A DNA stretch of 64,000 nt. It comes from a gamma proteobacterium symbiont of Stewartia floridana. GTDB lineage: Bacteria > Pseudomonadota > Gammaproteobacteria > Chromatiales > Chromatiaceae. The position numbers were made by a program, and so were the translations under genes. Under the pieces are notes generated by a model, which was not told where the DNA came from, did no database searches, and was given only the letters and a program-made list of their open reading frames with translations. The stretch covers positions 1 to 64,000 of the forward strand of contig NAUB01000024.1 in NCBI GenBank assembly GCA_003676145.1. The letters run 5' to 3'. Below, in pieces: positions 37,998 through 47,834 of this stretch (its first letter is position 1; each line of letters begins with the position of its first letter).

Positions 37998-38348
37998 AGT
38001 CGGGTCCTCAATGATTTCCTTTTATTATGCTATTTAACACCTCACATGGGGATCACATGCTGAACCACTCATCCAGAAATAGATACCGGTAGTCTGCGGA
38101 TCCAGCGTTAAAGAATTAAAGGTCATGCTCAAGCTAGCAGACGATTATAGCCACCGATAGAGAAGTTGACGGTGTAAAGATGCTATTGATGTCGTTTCTG
38201 TTTCAGGCTCAAGATTACAGATTTAAGAATATTTGGATAAAACTGAAACAAGTTTTGGGATAGAAATTTTGCAGTCTGGTTATGCAACTTAGTATTGATC
38301 AAGTGAAATGAGAATAGACGATTCTCTCTCATTCACTATTGCAGGTAC
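37998..38348. other. 351-bp intergenic region
   Basis: No gene is visible. AT-rich sequence between two minus-strand genes; it holds the promoter of the large lipoprotein gene and the end of the binding-protein operon. No clear terminator or promoter consensus was found. Confidence 0.55.
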
Positions 38349-39260
38349 CTATTTACTCCCGGATTCATTTAACAAACTTTCATATTTCAGTACGAGTTCA
38401 CGAACTTTATCGAGTTCGGATGCAGAGATATTGACCACTCGATTGGATCTGAACAACGAGAGAAGATGCATTGTTCTCGGATACTGGTCGAGATTACCTG
38501 CCATCTGAGCAATACGTTCTTTGAAATTTAACGGCACACGCTTATTAATGCCTATTACCACTTGAATCGTGGGTTCGGATGCGATGACTGGTACGATTGC
38601 ATGGCGAATCTGCGGGTTGAGCTCCTGTGCAAGTTCGAAAGCCACATCGGTAACCAATGCCGAGTCCACCTTGTTGAAAAACAGATTTATGATGGCGTCG
38701 TTGAGACTTTCCGGGTGTTGAATTTCTGAAAAATGCTCTGCTGTTTGAGGCAATTTTCGATCCAGCAGGTTCATATCAAGAAATATTTTTCCAAGTTGGT
38801 GACCATAGGGAAAGGCTGGTGATCTCCCCGCCAATTGCGACAGCTCCTTGATATTGTCTGATTTTCTGACCAGCAACATAATTTTCTGCTGTAACCGCTC
38901 TCCAAACAGCAGTGAATAGTGATGATCTTCGTCAATCTGCTGCTCTATGGCCAGGTAATCCACAGGATTTGCCAGAACCGCATCGAGATTGTCTTCGCGC
39001 ATCTGCCTAATAACATTCATCGGATCCTGAAACTCAGTGAATTGGCACTGTTTATCGATGTTTTTCATAAACTCGATAAACGTCATCTCAGTGGCGATGC
39101 GTGAATCCATGCTGTGTGTCGAATAGAACAGACGAGACATGATGCCGATATAGGCAGCATCTCTTTCATAGGGATCACTCTGAGCCTGGGAAAAACCAAT
39201 AGCCGCCATACCGCTTAAAAACAGTAACAGCTGTATTACCTTATAGGCTTTGGTTTTCAT
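38349..39260 (-). CDS. PhnD-like periplasmic binding protein (paralog 1)
   Basis: The 303-residue protein has a signal peptide (about 1-27) and a PhnD/SsuA-type type-2 periplasmic binding fold. It shares with three neighbours the block FFNKVDSALVTDVAFELA then QELNPQIR near 195-220, and HLLSLFRSNRVV near the end. In PhnD-type transporters such proteins bind phosphonate or phosphate analogues, but no permease or ATPase is here, so a sensory role with the GGDEF-EAL protein is more likely. Last gene of the operon, 32 bp after paralog 2. It is closest to paralog 2. Confidence 0.8.
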   Translation of the reverse strand: MKTKAYKVIQLLLFLSGMAAIGFSQAQSDPYERDAAYIGIMSRLFYSTHSMDSRIATEMTFIEFMKNIDKQCQFTEFQDPMNVIRQMREDNLDAVLANPVDYLAIEQQIDEDHHYSLLFGERLQQKIMLLVRKSDNIKELSQLAGRSPAFPYGHQLGKIFLDMNLLDRKLPQTAEHFSEIQHPESLNDAIINLFFNKVDSALVTDVAFELAQELNPQIRHAIVPVIASEPTIQVVIGINKRVPLNFKERIAQMAGNLDQYPRTMHLLSLFRSNRVVNISASELDKVRELVLKYESLLNESGSK

Positions 39261-39292
39261 GGCTCACATGTTTTCGAGCTAAAATCTGATTG

Positions 39293-40243
39293 CTACCTGG
39301 ATTGCAGTAATTGGTTATATCGATCGATAAGCTGTTGTGTTGAGCTGATATCAGACTGATTCAGTTTAATGAATTTATTTGCTCTGAATAGCGAGAGCAG
39401 ATGTTTAATTCTCACGTTTTCATGGGTTTTACTCATAATGCCGTCGATTCTGGCTTTGTTTTTCTCTGAGATGTTCTTATTCAGACCGATGATTTGAGGT
39501 ATCATGCCCTGGGATTCTGCCAGAGGTTTCAGATTGGTTCTAATGCGAGGATTAAGCTCTGAGGCAAGTTCAAATGCTATATCCGAGACCAGAGCTGCAT
39601 CTGTCTTATTGAAAAAAAGATCCACAATCGCGCTATTGGTATCTATCGTTTCATGAACAGTAGTAAAGTACTGGTCAATTGTTGGGTAGTCACTTTCCAT
39701 TAAAAGCACGTCGAGATAGGCTCTACCCAGGAAATGCCCTGCGGGTATCGATATCTCTTTGCCATATAATCCCGATATACTGTCGATATTGTCGGACTTC
39801 CTGACAAGAAGCAGTACAGTTTGCTCAGCTCGTTCCCCGTAGATCAGGGAGTAGAGCCTACGCATATCAATTAAATTTTGCATCTCAAGAAAATCGATCG
39901 TATTGATGAATATCGCATCAATTCGATTATTGGCCAAGTCATTCTTCAGCTTGTTTTTATCGTCATAAACAATGATTTCCGACCTCATACCCAATGCGCC
40001 AAATACTTCCCTGATAATCATATCGGTCGCAATCGTGGTATCTGTTGCATTGGCATCGAACAAGACTTTAGACATTCTGCCAAAGTAACCATTTTCTGGC
40101 ATCTGAACGTACCGGTCTGGTAATTTACCCGCTTGAGTGGCAAAAAATGGAATTGAAGCCAGCAACAGAAGCATCGCGGCTATAGAAGTGACAAACCAAC
40201 GGCCCTTTGACGGCCAAACAGTGATGAGTTTTCTAACAACCAT
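39293..40243 (-). CDS. PhnD-like periplasmic binding protein (paralog 2)
   Basis: The 316-residue protein begins with an N-terminal hydrophobic segment (about 15-37) after a basic stretch, so it may be a signal peptide or a membrane anchor. The binding domain carries FFNKTDAALVSDIAFELA then SELNPRIR near 210-236 and HLLSLFRANKFIKL near the C terminus, matching paralog 1 closely. The pair probably arose by tandem duplication. It lies 133 bp after paralog 3. Confidence 0.8.
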   Translation of the reverse strand: MVVRKLITVWPSKGRWFVTSIAAMLLLLASIPFFATQAGKLPDRYVQMPENGYFGRMSKVLFDANATDTTIATDMIIREVFGALGMRSEIIVYDDKNKLKNDLANNRIDAIFINTIDFLEMQNLIDMRRLYSLIYGERAEQTVLLLVRKSDNIDSISGLYGKEISIPAGHFLGRAYLDVLLMESDYPTIDQYFTTVHETIDTNSAIVDLFFNKTDAALVSDIAFELASELNPRIRTNLKPLAESQGMIPQIIGLNKNISEKNKARIDGIMSKTHENVRIKHLLSLFRANKFIKLNQSDISSTQQLIDRYNQLLQSR

Positions 40244-40376
40244 TATTTGTCATATGTTGAATACTACTTTCAACACCCCTTCATAGTAGCTTTTTAGCAG
40301 TGATTTCTGGTTAAACCGCCTTTTCTATTATCTTTGTTGGCTGTGAATCCCGTTAATTTTCTGACTCAGATTAAAG

Positions 40377-41297
40377 CTAATTTGCGGCATGGTTTGCTCT
40401 GCGGGATAAGTCATGGAATTCATGACGTAATTCACGCACCTCAGTCAGGGAACTACTGGATAGCTTTGTTATTGCCGATATCCGAAACAGGAGCATTGAT
40501 TGAGCCAAGTTGGCTGAACGCTGAGTATTGAGAAAAAAAGGTTCTATCTTCTCAAGTTTAACCTGAGAAAAGTCTTGTCTTACTGCAACCACTTGGTGTA
40601 TCAGCGGTTCAGAGACCTGAATGATATTCAGTTGTTTCCGCATCTGTGGATTGAGCTCACAAGCCACTTCATACGAAAAGTCGGTGACCAGTGCAGCATC
40701 GACCTTACCAAAAAAGAGGTCTATCAAGGCGGAATTGGAATCACTGGTTTCGCGAATTGCTGAAAAGAACTGGTTCGAAACAGGATAGTTTTGACGCATC
40801 AGCAGCACATCGAGATACATATTACCGACGTCATATCCCTTGGGTATACTGATTTTCCTGCGTTTCAGGTCCTCCAGACTGTCTGTGCCAGCATTGCGTT
40901 TTGCAATCAGGTAGAATTTTGGTTTGATATTGGGACCATGCTGAATGACATAAGTACCATTTGGATTAAGAATCTCCTCCATTTCCAGATATTGAAGTGT
41001 ATCGGTAAATACAGCATCGATATCTCCTTTGAGTAACTTATTCTGAACCTCGATCTTATTCTGAAAGACGTCAAGTGCAACCACTTCACCTGACTCCTTG
41101 AGGATATCATTCAGCACCAGGGTAAATGCTATTTTCGCATCAGCGACGCTGATATCGTAGAGCGTATCCTTACTGACGCCCGCCAGGATAGTGGCTTTCT
41201 GCTCACTACCAATGGCCGGCAAAAAAAGCTGCATCATTATGAATACTACACACGCAAAATTTATTAATCTGCTTGATAGTTTCATAATTTTTGGCAA
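40377..41297 (-). CDS. PhnD-like periplasmic binding protein (paralog 3)
   Basis: The 306-residue protein has a signal peptide (about 1-30) and the same binding fold. It carries ATILAGVSKDTL just after the signal peptide, LPFGKV-type block FFGKVDAALVTDFSYEVA then CELNPQMRKQ, and MLLFRISAITKL. These mirror paralog 4, so 3 and 4 form one subgroup and 1 and 2 another. It follows the GGDEF-EAL gene after 69 bp. Confidence 0.8.
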   Translation of the reverse strand: MPKIMKLSSRLINFACVVFIMMQLFLPAIGSEQKATILAGVSKDTLYDISVADAKIAFTLVLNDILKESGEVVALDVFQNKIEVQNKLLKGDIDAVFTDTLQYLEMEEILNPNGTYVIQHGPNIKPKFYLIAKRNAGTDSLEDLKRRKISIPKGYDVGNMYLDVLLMRQNYPVSNQFFSAIRETSDSNSALIDLFFGKVDAALVTDFSYEVACELNPQMRKQLNIIQVSEPLIHQVVAVRQDFSQVKLEKIEPFFLNTQRSANLAQSMLLFRISAITKLSSSSLTEVRELRHEFHDLSRRANHAAN

Positions 41298-41366
41298 ATC
41301 AGTTATTTCAGTCAGCTTCTATAATTTTAGATAATAAACGTCAACATACAATCGCGTCATTTATGT

Positions 41367-43817
41367 TCAACCATCACTCTCTCTTTTCGCTTTAATATCA
41401 GTCACAACCGCTTGAGTCACACCACGATTGATCAAATTGTAGAGCGCTGTTGCCGGCATAGGTTTATAGTAGAAAAAGCCCTGTATCAGGTGGCACCCAT
41501 TTGATCTCAACCATTCCATCTGCTCTTTTTCTTCGACACCCTCTCCCACAGTGGTAATATCAAGACTATGGGCTAAGGATATGATTGACTTCACCACAGC
41601 AACAGTCCGTTTATCTTCCGGTAGACGATTGATAAAAGACTTATCCAGTTTAATGACATCAATCGGCAGTTCTGAAATATAGCTCAATGAGGAGAATCCT
41701 GTACCGAAATCGTCTACAGCCAGTTGAAACCCCATGCGCTTGAGTTGATTCAACAGCGGCAGATTGTTCCCTTCTTCACTCACAAGAACATGCTCAGTAA
41801 ATTCCAATTGAATCTGATGCGCTGATATATCATATTCAATCAGTTTCTCACGCAGTCTTTCTGCATAATTTACATTGACCAGCTCTGTACCGGAAACATT
41901 AACCGAGACAGTGATACCAGAGCCCCACTGCTGAAGCTGCCTACAGACTTGATCAAATACCCAATCACCAATAGAACGAATCAAGCCGGACTGTTCGGCT
42001 ATCGGTATAAATCTTCCCGGCGGAATCATTCCACGCTCAGGATGCTTCCATCTGAGCAAAGCCTCACAATGCTTGATACTATTCGTTCTTTCGTCGACAA
42101 ATGGCTGAAAGACCAGATAGAGCCCCGTATCGTTGATCGATTTTCTAAGCGCACTCTCAATATCCAGATACTCTCGCATATTGTCATGCATCTCTTCGGA
42201 GAAGAATCGATAGCAGTTTTTACCACTTTTTTTCGCGGCATACATGGCCGTATCCGCATTTTTGATCAACTCCTTGGTGCTAACGCCATCATTCGGAAAG
42301 GTAACTATACCTATACTCGCACTGGTTCTAAGCTCATGATCATTGATATAGACAGGCATGCTGAACTTATTCAGTATGGTTTCACACACCCGGCTGATCG
42401 CGTCATAGTCGTTAGCACCACGGATAATGGCAGTAAACTCATCACCACCAAGCCGACAGATAGTATCGTCGGTTCTCAACGACTCCTGCATTCTCCAGCC
42501 AATATCCTCCAAAACCTGGTCGCCCACTTCGTGACCGAGTGAATCATTGATGATCTTGAAATTATCCACATCCAGAAATATCAACGTAAAGGCTGTATTG
42601 AACATTTCCGCTTCTTCAACCGCCTCATTCATACGATCCATGAAATAGCGGCGATTCGGCAGTTGGGTTAACTTATCGATATAGGCCAGGGTCTCCAGTT
42701 CCTGCTCCAACTGCTTTCTTCTGGTAATATCCGACAAAATGATGAAGAAGCCACCGGATTCCACTTCATGCAGATCGAATTTCTCGATTCGCATTGTCAG
42801 ATGATAGGTTTTATCAGTCGACACTTTAAACGTTAAGTCGTTTGTACAGTCATGAAAGTCAATCCCTGACAGCTCATTCTGTAACTCTTTTTGTTTGTTT
42901 CGTCCGATTTTCAGATGTATGAAAAACTTTGTCAGACTCATTCCGTTGAAATTATCAGCATCTTCACTGAAAAAATTGGTCAGCGCGGAATTCACATAGA
43001 TGATTTTGCTATTGTCATCGAATATCGCAATCGCATCGTTGGTATCCTGAACAAGTCGCGCAAGCCGTCTCAGGTGTCGTGTGTTCTCGTCAAGACTGAT
43101 CGCCATACCGTTCAATGTATTGGCCAACAGACTGATTTCACCGATGGCGTTCGTCGGCGCACGTGCCAATAAATCACCTTCTGCCAGCTTTGACGCAGTT
43201 TGCCGAAGCTTTGTTAATTGCTGTGAAAGACTCAGTGAACTACCATGAAGCAACAGCAGCGTGATAACCACCAGCATCAGACTGAATAACAGTACATTTT
43301 TAAAATAACTGGTGAGCAGAGCCTGATATTCCTCATCTGATAGACCGATAGTGAAATCACCCCAATCGTATCCACTGATTATTATCGGTTTTGAGAAGAC
43401 AAACCCACTTAAACTATCTGAGCCATTAATATTCTCCAGGTGATCTATACTGAATGCGTCTTGTGAACGCTCCAGTTGCAATACACTGCGACCATCTTGC
43501 TGTTCAAACACCCACCCTTCAGAAGTTAATTTGATCGTATTGCCATCATGTGATGAGAAATTCACAAAGTTCACTTCCGGTGTGTTCTTCAGTACTTTAT
43601 TGATATAGGAGATGATAAAGCTGAAATCCTTTGTATAGAGCGCCTCACCGCAGGCTGCTATCGTCGAATTAGCAAAGGTCTCACCCTGACTTGCAATCAT
43701 CTTAACCAGTTTGTCTTGGTAGATCGGCAGCAATATCAAAGAAAATATCACATTGATCGCCAGCAGAATCAGCGCAATTCTTTTGAACAGATGTTTAAAA
43801 ATCGTTGATTTGTTCAT
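41367..43817 (-). CDS. Membrane GGDEF-EAL protein with periplasmic sensor, HAMP and PAS domains
   Basis: The 816-residue protein has TM1 (about 13-32), a periplasmic domain (about 33-170), TM2 (about 172-190), HAMP (about 193-246), PAS (about 253-370), GGDEF (motif near 457) and EAL (motif near 585). The diguanylate cyclase site is intact (GGDEF) with an inhibitory RxxD (RTDD) five residues before it. The phosphodiesterase site also looks intact (EALLRW, NVSGTE, EFTEH, DDFGTGFSSL, K in IKLDKSF, GEGVE). It can therefore make and break cyclic di-GMP, with the balance set by the periplasmic input. Its start overlaps the stop of paralog 4 by 4 bp, so at least that binding protein is a likely partner, as NspS is for MbaA in Vibrio cholerae. 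Confidence 0.93.
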   Translation of the reverse strand: MNKSTIFKHLFKRIALILLAINVIFSLILLPIYQDKLVKMIASQGETFANSTIAACGEALYTKDFSFIISYINKVLKNTPEVNFVNFSSHDGNTIKLTSEGWVFEQQDGRSVLQLERSQDAFSIDHLENINGSDSLSGFVFSKPIIISGYDWGDFTIGLSDEEYQALLTSYFKNVLLFSLMLVVITLLLLHGSSLSLSQQLTKLRQTASKLAEGDLLARAPTNAIGEISLLANTLNGMAISLDENTRHLRRLARLVQDTNDAIAIFDDNSKIIYVNSALTNFFSEDADNFNGMSLTKFFIHLKIGRNKQKELQNELSGIDFHDCTNDLTFKVSTDKTYHLTMRIEKFDLHEVESGGFFIILSDITRRKQLEQELETLAYIDKLTQLPNRRYFMDRMNEAVEEAEMFNTAFTLIFLDVDNFKIINDSLGHEVGDQVLEDIGWRMQESLRTDDTICRLGGDEFTAIIRGANDYDAISRVCETILNKFSMPVYINDHELRTSASIGIVTFPNDGVSTKELIKNADTAMYAAKKSGKNCYRFFSEEMHDNMREYLDIESALRKSINDTGLYLVFQPFVDERTNSIKHCEALLRWKHPERGMIPPGRFIPIAEQSGLIRSIGDWVFDQVCRQLQQWGSGITVSVNVSGTELVNVNYAERLREKLIEYDISAHQIQLEFTEHVLVSEEGNNLPLLNQLKRMGFQLAVDDFGTGFSSLSYISELPIDVIKLDKSFINRLPEDKRTVAVVKSIISLAHSLDITTVGEGVEEKEQMEWLRSNGCHLIQGFFYYKPMPATALYNLINRGVTQAVVTDIKAKRESDG

Positions 43818-44716
43818 GGTGATTCCGATTTACTACTTAATCTGCGGTATTCACTGATGAGCTGTTGCACTTCAGCCAGAGTGTTCTCCTTCACTTTTTT
43901 CATGGCTGTGATGCGAAAGGTTTTCATCGTCTCATGCAACTTAGGAGTGTTATGCATATTTAAAACATACGGCTCAAGACCATCGATTCTCTGTTGTGAA
44001 AAATCAGATCGTACTGAAACCACCTGATGCACAAGTGGCTGAGAAACCTCTATCACACCAAGCTGTTTTTTCATCTGGAGATTGAGCTCTGTTGCCACAT
44101 CATAGGCATAATCCAAAACCAAGGCAGCATCAACCGACTCAAAAAACAGATTGATTACCGAGGAGTTAGAGTCACTGGTCATACGAACTTCTGAAAAAAA
44201 GCGATCGGATTTTGGCAATCCATGCCGCATCAATAGCACATCGAGAAACAGCTCACCGACCGCGTATCCTTGCGGTATTGCGATTCTTTTTCCAGACAGC
44301 TGATCTACTCGCTCTATCCCACTGCTTTTTTTAGTCAACAGGTAGTATTTGGGCTTTACACTGGGGCCATGTTGAACAACATAGCTTCCATTCGGATTCA
44401 GATGATCTTTGACTTGAAGGTAGTGAATTGTGTTAGTGAAGACAGCATCAAGTTCGCCAGCCAACAGTTGACTCTGCAACTGCTCGTTTGTCTCATATAC
44501 CTCTAGTATGAAACGCTCATTGGTTTTTTCTATTGCTTCATTGAAAAGCAGAGAGAAACTGATTTTTGCTTCAGTGACAGTTGAGTCAAGAAGAGACTCT
44601 TCACTGGTACCCGCAATGATTGTGACCTCATGCTCATCGCCATGGATCACAGCCACCCCCTGACCAAACAGCAGGGCCACAAACAGGGTATAGAGCAATG
44701 CTTTTTGTAAACGCAT
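43814..44716 (-). CDS. PhnD-like periplasmic binding protein (paralog 4)
   Basis: The 300-residue protein starts at the ATG at 44716 (MRLQKALLYTLF), which gives a normal signal peptide (about 1-25); a longer frame upstream runs into tolC and is unlikely. It carries VTIIAGTSEESL and FFESVDAALVLDYAYDVA then TELNLQMKKQ, matching paralog 3. Its stop overlaps the GGDEF-EAL start (ATGA), and it begins 22 bp after the TolC-like gene, so all are cotranscribed. Confidence 0.82.
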   Translation of the reverse strand: MRLQKALLYTLFVALLFGQGVAVIHGDEHEVTIIAGTSEESLLDSTVTEAKISFSLLFNEAIEKTNERFILEVYETNEQLQSQLLAGELDAVFTNTIHYLQVKDHLNPNGSYVVQHGPSVKPKYYLLTKKSSGIERVDQLSGKRIAIPQGYAVGELFLDVLLMRHGLPKSDRFFSEVRMTSDSNSSVINLFFESVDAALVLDYAYDVATELNLQMKKQLGVIEVSQPLVHQVVSVRSDFSQQRIDGLEPYVLNMHNTPKLHETMKTFRITAMKKVKENTLAEVQQLISEYRRLSSKSESP

Positions 44717-44738
44717 TATAAACCTGGGAACATCACAT

Positions 44739-46178
44739 CTACTCAGTGGCCTCTCTGCCCAGCAGGTAGGTAATCTCGGCCAGGTGCAGCGCCTGGTCAT
44801 GTTTCGCGCGATAGTGATTGGCTCGCACCAGGGCATCCATCAGATTGGCCTCGATCACTTTTTCGGTCTTTACTGCACCGGTCTGGTAGGCCCGGCTGCT
44901 CAGATCCCGATTCTCCCGGGCGGTCTCGACGGCGCTCTGGGTGATCTCGATCTGCTGTTTTGCCGCGCTTGTCTGCAGGAACAGATGCTTGATCTGGGTA
45001 GCCAGACTCTCATTGAGCAACAATCGCTGTTGCTCCTTCTGGTCACGCCCCACTCTGGCTGCGGAGACACGGTGTTGTGTCCGGCCGCCTTCAAACAGTT
45101 TCAGTTTGACCCCGATACCCAGGGTCCAGGAGTTCCGGTTGGCATCCGTATCGAGACCACCATCCAGATCGTTGTCGAAACCACCGACCGAGGCCATCAG
45201 GCCCACCATGGGGTAGTGATCGCTGGTTGCCTCCTCGATCTTCGCCTCATACACATCGACTGCCAGCTTCAACTGTTGCGCCTGGGGATTGAAATCGAGC
45301 GCCTGCTCGACCAGGTTCTCCAGGGCATCCTCCGGAATGGTGACGGCATAATCGGGATTCTCTAGACGAATCTCGTCACGCCAGTCCAGGCCCATGGCAA
45401 ACGCCAGGGCCGCCAGGGCCGAGGCATGTTTGGCGGCCAGCTCAGCCCGGGTCGCTGAAGCGAGGGTGTAGGCCAGCTTGCTCTGCAGCAGATCCAGCTT
45501 GTTGACAGAATTCGAGCCACCATCGTAGAACGCCTGGGTGATATCCCGTAACGCCTCGAAGGAGATGGAGATCTCCTCGGCGAGATCCTCCAGCTGCTGG
45601 GTGTAGTGAGCCGCATAGAAATAGCGCTTCACATCCTGCACCACCTGCAGGTCGGTGCGTCGCACCTCCTGTGCGGCGATGTCCACCCCGAGCCTGGCCT
45701 GCTCGATCAGACTGGAGCGCTTGCCCCCGGTATAGAGGGGGTAGTTCATATCGAGGGAATAGAGGGTGGTGTCCCGCCCCAGGATATCGATCTCCTGAGC
45801 TGGCACATCCACCGGCGGCAGCATACCCGGCATCAGATCGAAACGCTGTGCGGGGTACTCAAAAGTGGCGGTTTCGTCCCGTCTCTGGAAGCTGGCATTC
45901 AGACTGAGGCTCGGCCAGTAGGCCGACTTGGCCTGTTGGTACTGCTCCTCGGCGATCTGCATGGATTGTTGGGAGATGGTCCTCAGGCGATTGTTCTCCA
46001 GGGCCACGGCAATCGCCTGATCAAGATCATAGGCTTTGACGGAAGATTCCGCGGTCGCGAGAGCTGGAAAAACAATCAGAAAAACAGCTGTGAACAAGCG
46101 TGTCACACTGGGTGTGCGCCCGTTATTCTGCCGTTTATGGGGACCAAACGAGTGCTTTGGTAACGGCTCGAAAGTCAT
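44739..46178 (-). CDS. TolC-family outer-membrane protein
   Basis: The 479-residue protein has a signal region ending near residue 43 and two repeated helical halves typical of outer-membrane efflux proteins (YDLDQAIAVALENN near 50-63; RTDLQVVQDVKRYFYAAHYT; LARAYQTGAV-type region near 440). Such proteins form trimeric channels for type I secretion or RND efflux. No inner-membrane pump is adjacent; instead it heads the operon of binding proteins and the c-di-GMP enzyme. That suggests export of a signal, adhesin or polymer, but the partner is unknown. Confidence 0.88.
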   Translation of the reverse strand: MTFEPLPKHSFGPHKRQNNGRTPSVTRLFTAVFLIVFPALATAESSVKAYDLDQAIAVALENNRLRTISQQSMQIAEEQYQQAKSAYWPSLSLNASFQRRDETATFEYPAQRFDLMPGMLPPVDVPAQEIDILGRDTTLYSLDMNYPLYTGGKRSSLIEQARLGVDIAAQEVRRTDLQVVQDVKRYFYAAHYTQQLEDLAEEISISFEALRDITQAFYDGGSNSVNKLDLLQSKLAYTLASATRAELAAKHASALAALAFAMGLDWRDEIRLENPDYAVTIPEDALENLVEQALDFNPQAQQLKLAVDVYEAKIEEATSDHYPMVGLMASVGGFDNDLDGGLDTDANRNSWTLGIGVKLKLFEGGRTQHRVSAARVGRDQKEQQRLLLNESLATQIKHLFLQTSAAKQQIEITQSAVETARENRDLSSRAYQTGAVKTEKVIEANLMDALVRANHYRAKHDQALHLAEITYLLGREATE

Positions 46179-46425
46179 GATGGCCTCTGCTTGGCGTCAG
46201 GTTCCACCATGAACTCTCAACGCGTGTAGCATCTACAGATTAAAAATGCTGCAACACCCTGATTCCATGGGCTCCCTTGCATACAGCCTCACAATATAAC
46301 CTCGTTTAATTATAACAACAAATCATTGAATTCTTATACTTAATGTAGGGATATTTAAAGTCATTTCTGAAGTTATACGTAACGATTCTCAATTACCAAT
46401 GACCAGTGCCGTATTTCCTGATTTT

Positions 46426-47364
46426 TCAGAAAACAAAGAAATGGGCTGCACTTCGAAACAGGATCGCCAACACAGCACCATACAGAGCCGGTTTCAAAAC
46501 AGAAGCCACACGCCTACCCGCCGACAGGTAGATTGCGATCCCGGCCAGGTCCAGAGGATGAATCAGAAAACCGGCGATCTGGTTGAGCTCGGCCTTGGTT
46601 AACAATCCCTGGTTAATGTAGTCGACCGTAACGCCCATCATCGCCGTTCCACCGGCAATATATTTGGTGATGATCGGTAGCAACATGGACGAAGGCAAAT
46701 CAAACAGGTTGAATACCGGCACCAACCAGCCCTCTATCAACCCAATGGTTCCAGAGGAGCGCAGGATATTGACCAGCAGCAGCGCCAGAACCAGCATCGG
46801 AATCGCTGTTACGGAGATATTGAAGGCCTCTTTACCTGCAGCGTTGATCACCGCCAACACACCTTTGGTATCCTCTGCTACGGGATGTTCGGGCACCGGT
46901 TCGGGCAGTTGATCATCTTTAGGCAGGTTGCGTGCAAACCAGTGATAGGTCAGTGCGGCAGCCAGAATGGCAGAGAGGGCTGAAATCAGCAGGGTAAGCA
47001 ATCCATTCAAGCCAACCGCTGACATGGGAAAAGTCACATTGGCTTGGGCCGCTGCCAGGACAAGCGCTAAGGTTGCCGCAATATGCCGACGGGAAATACC
47101 GCTCTTGTTCATCATCGTCAGGGTTGCCAGTGGCGCGGCAAAACTGGCAAACAGAATCTGGATCAATGCAAATACACCCAGGCCGGGAATCCCGAATGGG
47201 AGCAACCATGGAGAGATCCTGCTCACGATCCAGTCAAGAACTCCCCTCGCCTCCAGCAGCCTCATCAACGTGAGCATGACGATCATTACAGGCAATAACA
47301 CGAAGAAAGCCAGCTCAACACCTGCACGACCAGCGTGTAGGATCAGTTCGGAGATTTCAGTCAT
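46426..47364 (-). CDS. Nucleoside-recognition (Gate) domain membrane protein
   Basis: The 312-residue protein has about eight hydrophobic segments and two Gate/nucleoside-recognition domains (about 5-140 and 165-305), related to spore-maturation proteins SpmA/SpmB and nucleoside transporters. Substrate and role are unknown. No signal peptide beyond the first membrane segment. It lies upstream of tolC on the same strand with a 247-bp gap, so it is probably a separate unit. Confidence 0.8.
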   Translation of the reverse strand: MTEISELILHAGRAGVELAFFVLLPVMIVMLTLMRLLEARGVLDWIVSRISPWLLPFGIPGLGVFALIQILFASFAAPLATLTMMNKSGISRRHIAATLALVLAAAQANVTFPMSAVGLNGLLTLLISALSAILAAALTYHWFARNLPKDDQLPEPVPEHPVAEDTKGVLAVINAAGKEAFNISVTAIPMLVLALLLVNILRSSGTIGLIEGWLVPVFNLFDLPSSMLLPIITKYIAGGTAMMGVTVDYINQGLLTKAELNQIAGFLIHPLDLAGIAIYLSAGRRVASVLKPALYGAVLAILFRSAAHFFVF

Positions 47365-47834
47365 GGAGGGCTTTTGAAATGTCTAAAAATAGACTGTAAT
47401 CTGAAACGGTTTTTTTCACCATGAAGCTTATCTATTCAGACTATTATTTCTGGAGAAGTGATAATGCATAGTGATGGAGACAGCATGGACACTCACTCGA
47501 CATCGATGCAAACAACACTCACATTCTCATATCGAGAAGCGATATCAAGCAAAAGACGAAGAAAGCGCGTACCCATCTTGATACTACTCCCTCCCATCAT
47601 TGAGGTGGATGCCTTTGCTCGTATTAAACCACCATAACCAATTTACACTGAATTTCTGTGTTTATATTCAAGCGTTTAACAACCATAACGATCGAACTTT
47701 TAAAGTCTCCATGTGCTCCAAACCAATTAAGTGCAGACTCTAATCAAACTAACTCGTTTTAGATGGTCAAAATCACATCTCAGACATTATTTCTGGACAG
47801 GCTAACCTGTTCGTATAGCAGTGGAGACATGGAT
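47365..47834. other. 470-bp intergenic region
   Basis: No gene is supported. A short frame on the minus strand within 47482-47580 has no start site evidence and falls in a repeat (47482-47625). The rest is AT-rich and should contain divergent promoters for the nucleoside-recognition gene and the SOUL gene. Confidence 0.5.
47482..47625. repeat. Degenerate copy 1 of a local intergenic repeat
   Basis: The left end (GCATGGACACTCACTC) and right end (TGGATGCCTTTGCTCG, then TATT) resemble those of copies at 49008-49180 and 49610-49699. Internal text such as CATCTTGATACTACTCCC also matches CACTCTTGATGCTATCCC of copy 2. Confidence 0.4.

Noticed and set aside
38129-38160. Sequence like a flagellar sigma-28 promoter (TCAAG ... 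CCGATA)
   Set aside because: Spacing is about 16 instead of 11 bases, and the direction does not match either neighbouring gene.
46365-46400. Possible Fur box (TGAGAATCGTTACG on the minus strand) upstream of the TolC operon
   Set aside because: Only one half-site fits well; the second half matches about 3 of 7 bases, so it is close to chance level.
47482-47580. Minus-strand frame of about 33 codons (MMGGSSIKMGTRFLRLL...)
   Set aside because: It lies inside a degenerate repeat, has no ribosome binding site, and is not kept in the other copies.
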